From the NCBI RefSeq assembly GCF_032854445.1, contig NC_088298.1, positions 12,699,504-12,759,503 on the forward strand: a DNA stretch of 60,000 bases, written 5' to 3'. Shown piece by piece: positions 55,100 through 60,000 of this stretch (positions are counted from its first letter, which is position 1; every line of letters starts with the position of its first letter). The notes beneath the pieces are model-generated. The model was not told the DNA's origin and did no database searches. It saw nothing but the letters and a program-made list of their open reading frames with translations. Source of the stretch: Liolophura sinensis. Its lineage: Eukaryota > Mollusca > Polyplacophora > Chitonida > Chitonidae. A program made the translations under genes and the position numbers.

Positions 55100-56121
55100 A
55101 AAAATCAACATCTCGTAAAACCTAAGATACATTAAAGGATAGTTCGGCCCGAATATTAATGTTGACTCGTCGAAATGTTCGCATTTATGAGCAACATATC
55201 GTCACCAAATACTTAGAAGATGCGCCAGTAAATTTCTTCCTTATTTGATCTGAGTTAACACAACCTTACGATATCTCCATAAATTCTCTGCGCGTGAAGA
55301 CGTCAAACTACGACACTTAGTGCAATCGTTCTCGCGAAAGCCTGAAGTGAAATAATTCCACAATCCTTTCCATGTCCTTTCTAAAATCAGGGACCTATTT
55401 CTGTGGATTATAGAAGCTGCTCCCTACAAAAACTTCTTTCTTACTTGATGTAAGATAAAACATTAACCGAGCCCGTCCGTTGACCTTGGTACTTACTGTA
55501 ATCGTTCTCTTAAATCACAAATGCCTGGAGTGAAATAAAGTGAAAAGGATGCTTCATTTCATTAAATATGGAAGCAAGAATTTGCTTGAATCAACAGTGA
55601 TCGGGTTTTAAGTATAGGTGTGTCTCCAATCATAGTTGGCGAAAAGTCCGTGTAAATCAGATCACGGTTTAAAGGCAGGCAACAGTAACCTCATAGGTGT
55701 GGGATGCTTATGATTCTGATATTTTACATTCAAATAAACTGTCGACAGACCATAAGTACAGAGCAGAGTTCAAAGTTACAGATTACCTAATTTTGCCTAA
55801 CTTAACAATTACAGTTACCCGACTCTCCAGTGGTGTAAACGGAGACTAACCTACAGAACCCCCGACGTGTTCTGTGTGGCATTTTAACACTGTAGTTGTG
55901 TGACAGCTTTTGGCGATGTTCTAGTTGAATACTTAATATATATAAAGGCTGTAATACATAAGAAGTAAAATTTAATGCAACTGTCTGTTTTTTTTTGTCT
56001 TTGGTCTATTTTAGCTGACTTAAAAAGCGTTAGCTTCCTGTATGTTCTGATTTTGTATGTTATCAGTTTCATTTCGAAATACATCTTAAACCCTACTCAT
56101 TCATTTATCCATTTATTTTAG

Positions 56122-56172
56122 TTTTGACGTAAATGTACAGTTCGGTCTTCGCGGTCAGCCCGTGTTACACAG
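56122..56172 (+). other. Candidate isolated small exon
   Basis: Preceded by tttattttag and followed by a consensus donor (cag|gtaagt). Of the three frames, the one starting after one base is open, reading FDVNVQFGLRGQPVLH. No neighbouring exons were recognised, so this may be chance. Confidence 0.2.
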
Positions 56173-56467
56173 GTAAGTTTAGATTTTATCCAAGGCGATA
56201 ATCCAGCTTAAATGGACTGCATCCCATCCCTTACATTGATATTACTACATTATTATTCGTTAGATTGATAATATAGCAAAAAACATATGTAAATATTAAT
56301 TTATTGTAGTTAAATTCATTATACTGGAGAATTAATTATTTTTATGCGTGCTGACATCATTGTAGCTAGAGGCGTGTCTCAAACAGACCGTAGACTTCGA
56401 AAGGCCGGATTAATGAATGTTCAAAATGAGAGTCCAACTGAACCCATGCATGGAATAGTTTAATGTA

Positions 56468-56541
56468 CAGCGACCAAAAGTGGGTCATAATCAGTCTTCA
56501 TACATAAACCCCCGTCTCTATCAACGGTATTGACCCGTATT
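56468..56541. repeat. Dispersed 75-bp repeat, copy 1
   Basis: cagcgaccaaaagtgggtca, then tctctatcaacgg and ttgacccg, matches 59045-59117 in the same orientation. Confidence 0.8.
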
Positions 56542-56622
56542 CACTCATAATAGCTGCAGGATATCACTTGTAGCACATTATAACTAAACACATTTGTATT
56601 CACCATGTTCGGGGGGAGTGGG

Positions 56623-56820
56623 GCGCCTCCGTGGCTGACAGGGTTAGCACGCCAGCACGGCGCAATGCCCAAATGCCGTCGCTGTGAGTTCAAGTCCAGC
56701 TGATGCTGGCTTCTTCCCCGGCCGTACGTGGAAAGGTTTGCTCCCACTACAATGCTGGACGCCGTCGTATTAGTGAAATTTTCTTGAGTACGTCATAACA
56801 CCAATGAAATAAAAAATAAA
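56623..56820 (+). mobile_element. V-SINE with internal deletion
   Basis: Head gcgcctccgtggctgacagg, B box gagttcaagtcc and tail (cttgagtacgtcataacacc) are present. The part of the core between the ggaaaggt and cactacaatgct blocks is deleted. Confidence 0.85.
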
Positions 56821-56828
56821 TCAAATAC

Positions 56829-57818
56829 GCCATACTTGCACGACTGTGTGTTATGGAAACACCATACTCGTCTGTTGAAACGGCACGACTGAGTGTTAGG
56901 AGAACACCATACTCGTCTGCTGCAATGCCACGTCTCAGTGTTAGGGGAAAACCATACTAGTCTGTCGCAATGCCTCGACTCAGTGTTAGGGGAACACCAA
57001 ACTCGCCTGCTGCAGTGCCACAACTGAGAGGTAAGGGAACACCATACTCGTCTGCTGCAATGCCACGGCTCAGTGTCAGGAGAACACCAAACTCACCTGC
57101 TGCAGTGCCACGACAGTGTGTTAGGGGAACACCATACTAGTCTGTTGCAATGCCGCGACTGTGTGTTAGGGGAACACAATACTCGTCTGCTGCAGTGCCA
57201 TAACTGAGTGGTGGGGGAACAACATACTCGTCTCTTGCAATGCCACAACTCGCTGTTAGGGGAACACCATACTCGTCTGTTACAATGCACCGCTCAGTGT
57301 TACAGAAACACCCTATTCGTCTCAGTGTTAGGACACGACTCAGTGTTAGGGCAACGCCATACTCGTCTCTTGCAATGGCACGACTGTGTGTTAGAGGAAC
57401 ACAATACTCGACTGCTGCAATGTCACGACTGTGTGTGACAGAAACACAATACTCGCCTGCTGCAATGCCACGACTGTGTGTTAGAGGAACACAATACTCG
57501 CTCTCTGCAATGCCAAAATTGTGTGTTAGATGAACACAATGCTCGTCTGCCACAATGCCACTACTGTGTGTTAGAGAAACACAATACTCGTCTGTTGCAA
57601 TGCCACGACTCGGTATTAGAGGAACACTATACTCGCTTGCTGCAAGGCCACGACTGTGTGTTAGAGGGACACAATACTCGCCTGCTGCAATGCCACGACT
57701 CGGTATTAGAGGAACACTATACTCGCTTGCTGCAAGGCCACGACTGTGTGTTAGAGGGACACAATACTCTCCTGCTGCAATGCCACGACTCGGTATTAGA
57801 GGAACACTAAACTCGTCT
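56829..57818. repeat. 45-bp minisatellite (second family)
   Basis: About 22 copies of atgccacgactcagtgttag + gggaacaccatactcgtctg + ctgca. The left part mostly has aggggaacacc, the right part tagaggaacacaatactcg, and one pair of units (57600-57690 and 57690-57780) is an exact local duplication. A residual unit follows the SINE at 58195-58255. Confidence 0.92.
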
Positions 57819-57821
57819 GCT

Positions 57822-58192
57822 GACCGCTGCAGTGGCCTAATGGCTAGAGCGTCCTCCTCGAAGTCGGCAGAGTCCAGGATCAAACTCGGGTCGGGCTATA
57901 TGAAAGAGTTGAAAAATGGTATTTGCTGCTGCCCCGCTTGGCGCTCAGCAGTGAGAGGTTAGAGCAAGGAAACATGACTGCTTGGCCCGGCGTCAGTATA
58001 ATGCGCCGGGGTGAGGTGAAATGGTTGGTGTCTCCGGCATGGTACTTCGGTGGCGGCAGCACTTTAGCGGCATGAACTCGCCTTGCCACAGGAAGATGTA
58101 CACACACCTAATGACACCTCGTCGCGGTATGACTTTTATTTTTGTTAAATTGTCAAATTGTTAAATACGACGTTAATATCCAAGCATACATA
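57822..58192 (+). mobile_element. Second SINE family copy inserted in the minisatellite
   Basis: tRNA-like head (gcagtggcctaatggctaga, then ggatcaaactcgggtcggg), core blocks cccgcttggcgctcagcagt, gtcagtataatgcgccgggg, ggtggcggcagcac and tail ttaaatacgacgttaatatc. actcgtctg flanks it on both sides (57810-57818 and after 58192), which may be a target duplication or simply the minisatellite motif. Confidence 0.8.
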
Positions 58193-58259
58193 CAGACTCG
58201 TCTGATGTTACAGCATGACTCAGTGCCAGGGGAACACCATACTCGTCTACTGTAATTTC

Positions 58260-59600
58260 AGTATTACTTTTTGTAATCGAATATGGCGTTTCCCTAAAAA
58301 TTAAACATTACGCTAAACAGTCTTCATAATTACCCATTATGCTAAACTGAAGGGAGCGATTACTTCAAGTATACCTTATAATGTGTCTTTATGGTACAAT
58401 GTCATCTCGCATGAATGCACACAGTGACAGTTATCTCCATACCAACAACGGCTGAATGAAATGACTCATTTTACCAGTTGTGCTCTACCGAGCATAACCA
58501 TAATACAGAGTGGACTAAGAGTATAGAGATCTGTATGGGGATACGGGGATATGGGAATACGTTTGTAGGTGAAGGTCACTCACAGAAGGACGAAAAATAT
58601 CTGCAGTTTACTTAAAATATACCTGGAATTACATGATCTTTTCCACAGAACGAAGGGCTTACAATTTTGCTAATTAAGTCACCGTAAATGTATGGATGAA
58701 GGAAATGTATTACAACAATTTATAGACATCTTAAAATCGTGTTTCTCCTTAACCAATGATGTGGCATTTTCTACACCAGTCTTCAATACCTGTGTACACG
58801 CCATTAGATTGTATCAGGTTATGTATGTCCAACAAGACAAACAAATGTGTGAAAAGTGACGTAATCCATGCTAGAGAAATTAACGAAAAATATATCTTGG
58901 CAATCGAGTCGAAATGGAAGTGTTTCTTCAATAATATTCACCTAACTTACATAGAGGCAGGTTGTCGACTACTGAGACCTCGAATTTCCAACAAAATCTG
59001 AAATAAAATATTTCAGCCATACCTCACTAGCGACCTCCCTACCTAGCGACCAAAAGTGGGCCATAAAGAGTCTACATACATGAATCCCCATCTCTATCAA
59101 CGGATTTGACCCGCATTACCTTGTGTGTTATGGCCCTATCGTTTGGCATGTTAAATGCAACTGTACAAACAACGAAGTTATGGTAGTTTCCATTGGTTAT
59201 TCTGGATTATGCAAATTAGACATCTGTTTCAGAATTTTGAGTCCTTTCAGCACAGGTAGTTGACGGGAAGCTACGGGCATGGAGAGGGTAATCAGTGTGG
59301 TACCGGAGAAGTATTTGTAAATATCGGGTAAAGAACTCCTAAGTATAGCATGTTCGCGTGGGTTGTTCATGGTGGCGATACTACTTTTTATTTCAGAACA
59401 GCCCGCCATTTTATCTTCAGATCTTTAAAACCAATTCACCGATCGCCAACATCCTAATCTAGAAATTCCGACTTGGCCCAAGCCCGTCTTCATTTCTTCA
59501 AATCAGACATTTCACATACAGCTGCGTTTACCATTTTGATTCATCCGAGAAAAACAATTGATTCACTCCCATTCGATAACTGGTGAATAATAATTAAACG
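58260..59600. other. Gene-poor stretch
   Basis: No supported coding frame. Includes copy 2 of the dispersed 75-bp repeat at 59045-59117. Confidence 0.6.
59045..59117. repeat. Dispersed 75-bp repeat, copy 2
   Basis: tagcgaccaaaagtgggcca, then tctctatcaacgg and tttgacccgc, matches 56468-56541. Confidence 0.8.
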
Positions 59601-59614
59601 TCCAATTAAATATT

Positions 59615-59881
59615 GGGGCCTCCGTGGCTCAGTCGGTTAGCGCGCTAGCGCAGCGTAATGACCCAGGAGCCTCTCACCAATGCGGTCGCTGTGAGTTCAA
59701 GTCCAACTCATGCTGGCTTCCTCTCCGGCCGTAAGTGGGAAGGTCTGCCAGCAACCTGCGGATGGTCGTGGGTTTCCCCCGGCCTCTGCCCGGTTTCCAC
59801 CCACCATAATGCTGGCCGCCGTCGTATAAGTGAAATATTCTTGAGTACGGCGTAAAACACCAATCAAATAAATAAATAAAA
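59615..59881 (+). mobile_element. Full-length V-SINE (best copy)
   Basis: Intact head ggggcctccgtggctcagtc, A box tggctcagtcgg, B box gagttcaagtcc, core gtcgtgggtttcccccggcc, tataagtgaaatattcttga and tail caatcaaataaataaa. The 14-bp duplication tccaattaaatatt lies at 59601-59614 and 59882-59895. A good reference for the other copies. Confidence 0.96.
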
Positions 59882-60000
59882 TCCAATTAAATATTAGTTT
59901 CCTTAATGATGGACAGCAAAGAAGAAAAAAAATAACACCATGATACACACACATCCGTTTACGAGTGAAGTGGTAGCAGTGACCCATTACGCCGTCAAGC

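Larger units (their letters stand above)
52916..56621. other. AT-rich gene-poor stretch
   Basis: No supported gene. Contains an AT-rich decamer repeat at 53019-53071 (tttttacata), a V-SINE tail at 55055-55099, one splice-flanked open stretch at 56122-56172 and a dispersed 75-bp repeat at 56468-56541. Confidence 0.6.

Noticed and set aside
59615-59720. tRNA gene
   Set aside because: A and B boxes are present, but this is the head of a SINE with target duplications and a long body.

Overview
The window is an animal nuclear genome segment, most probably from a mollusc or close lophotrochozoan. The reasons are spliced genes with GT-AG introns, a metazoan-type chitin synthase, many copies of a tRNA-headed SINE whose central part resembles the V-domain (RUDI-like, a V-SINE family described from molluscs), a second tRNA-headed SINE family with a different core, and dense minisatellites. 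No bacterial operons, CRISPR arrays or canonical tRNA/rRNA genes were seen. The species cannot be fixed from sequence alone.

Layout. 1-270: 42-bp minisatellite running off the left edge. 270-2640: no gene seen. 2640-7020: a minisatellite of about 97 copies of a 45-bp unit. 7030-9836: gene-poor, with an (AT)40 microsatellite. 9837-20870: a tandem segmental duplication of roughly 3.7 kb. Each copy carries what looks like the promoter and short first coding exon of the chitin synthase, plus a 29-30-bp minisatellite. The second copy is interrupted by a 3.75-kb antisense degenerate LINE, which itself contains a SINE. 21275-37370 (+): fourteen further exons of the chitin synthase. All intron phases agree, but one extra G in a G6 run at 34098-34103 breaks the frame inside the SWGTRE motif. 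Removing that base gives 1,699 residues. 37371-41930: 3' flank with a SINE and a 50-bp minisatellite. 41930-51518 (-): five exons of an MFSD6-like major facilitator transporter, convergent with the chitin synthase. Its long intron holds SINEs, a repeat pair and a 496-bp MITE with a paralogous empty site. 51730-52915: 42-bp minisatellite just 5' of the transporter. 52.9-60 kb: gene-poor, with another 45-bp minisatellite split by a SINE, and a full-length SINE with target-site duplication near the right end.

Function. The chitin synthase is a multi-pass membrane glycosyltransferase (family GT2) that polymerises UDP-GlcNAc into chitin and extrudes it. In molluscs such enzymes serve shell matrix, radula and cuticle. 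No myosin motor exons were found, so this looks like a motor-less paralogue. The transporter is probably an unrelated neighbour. No clearly new multi-gene system was found. The strongest leads are the duplicated promoter and first exon, the frame break at the signature motif (with a splice option that would bypass it), a SINE landing 14 nt upstream of a catalytic exon, and the MITE with its empty site.
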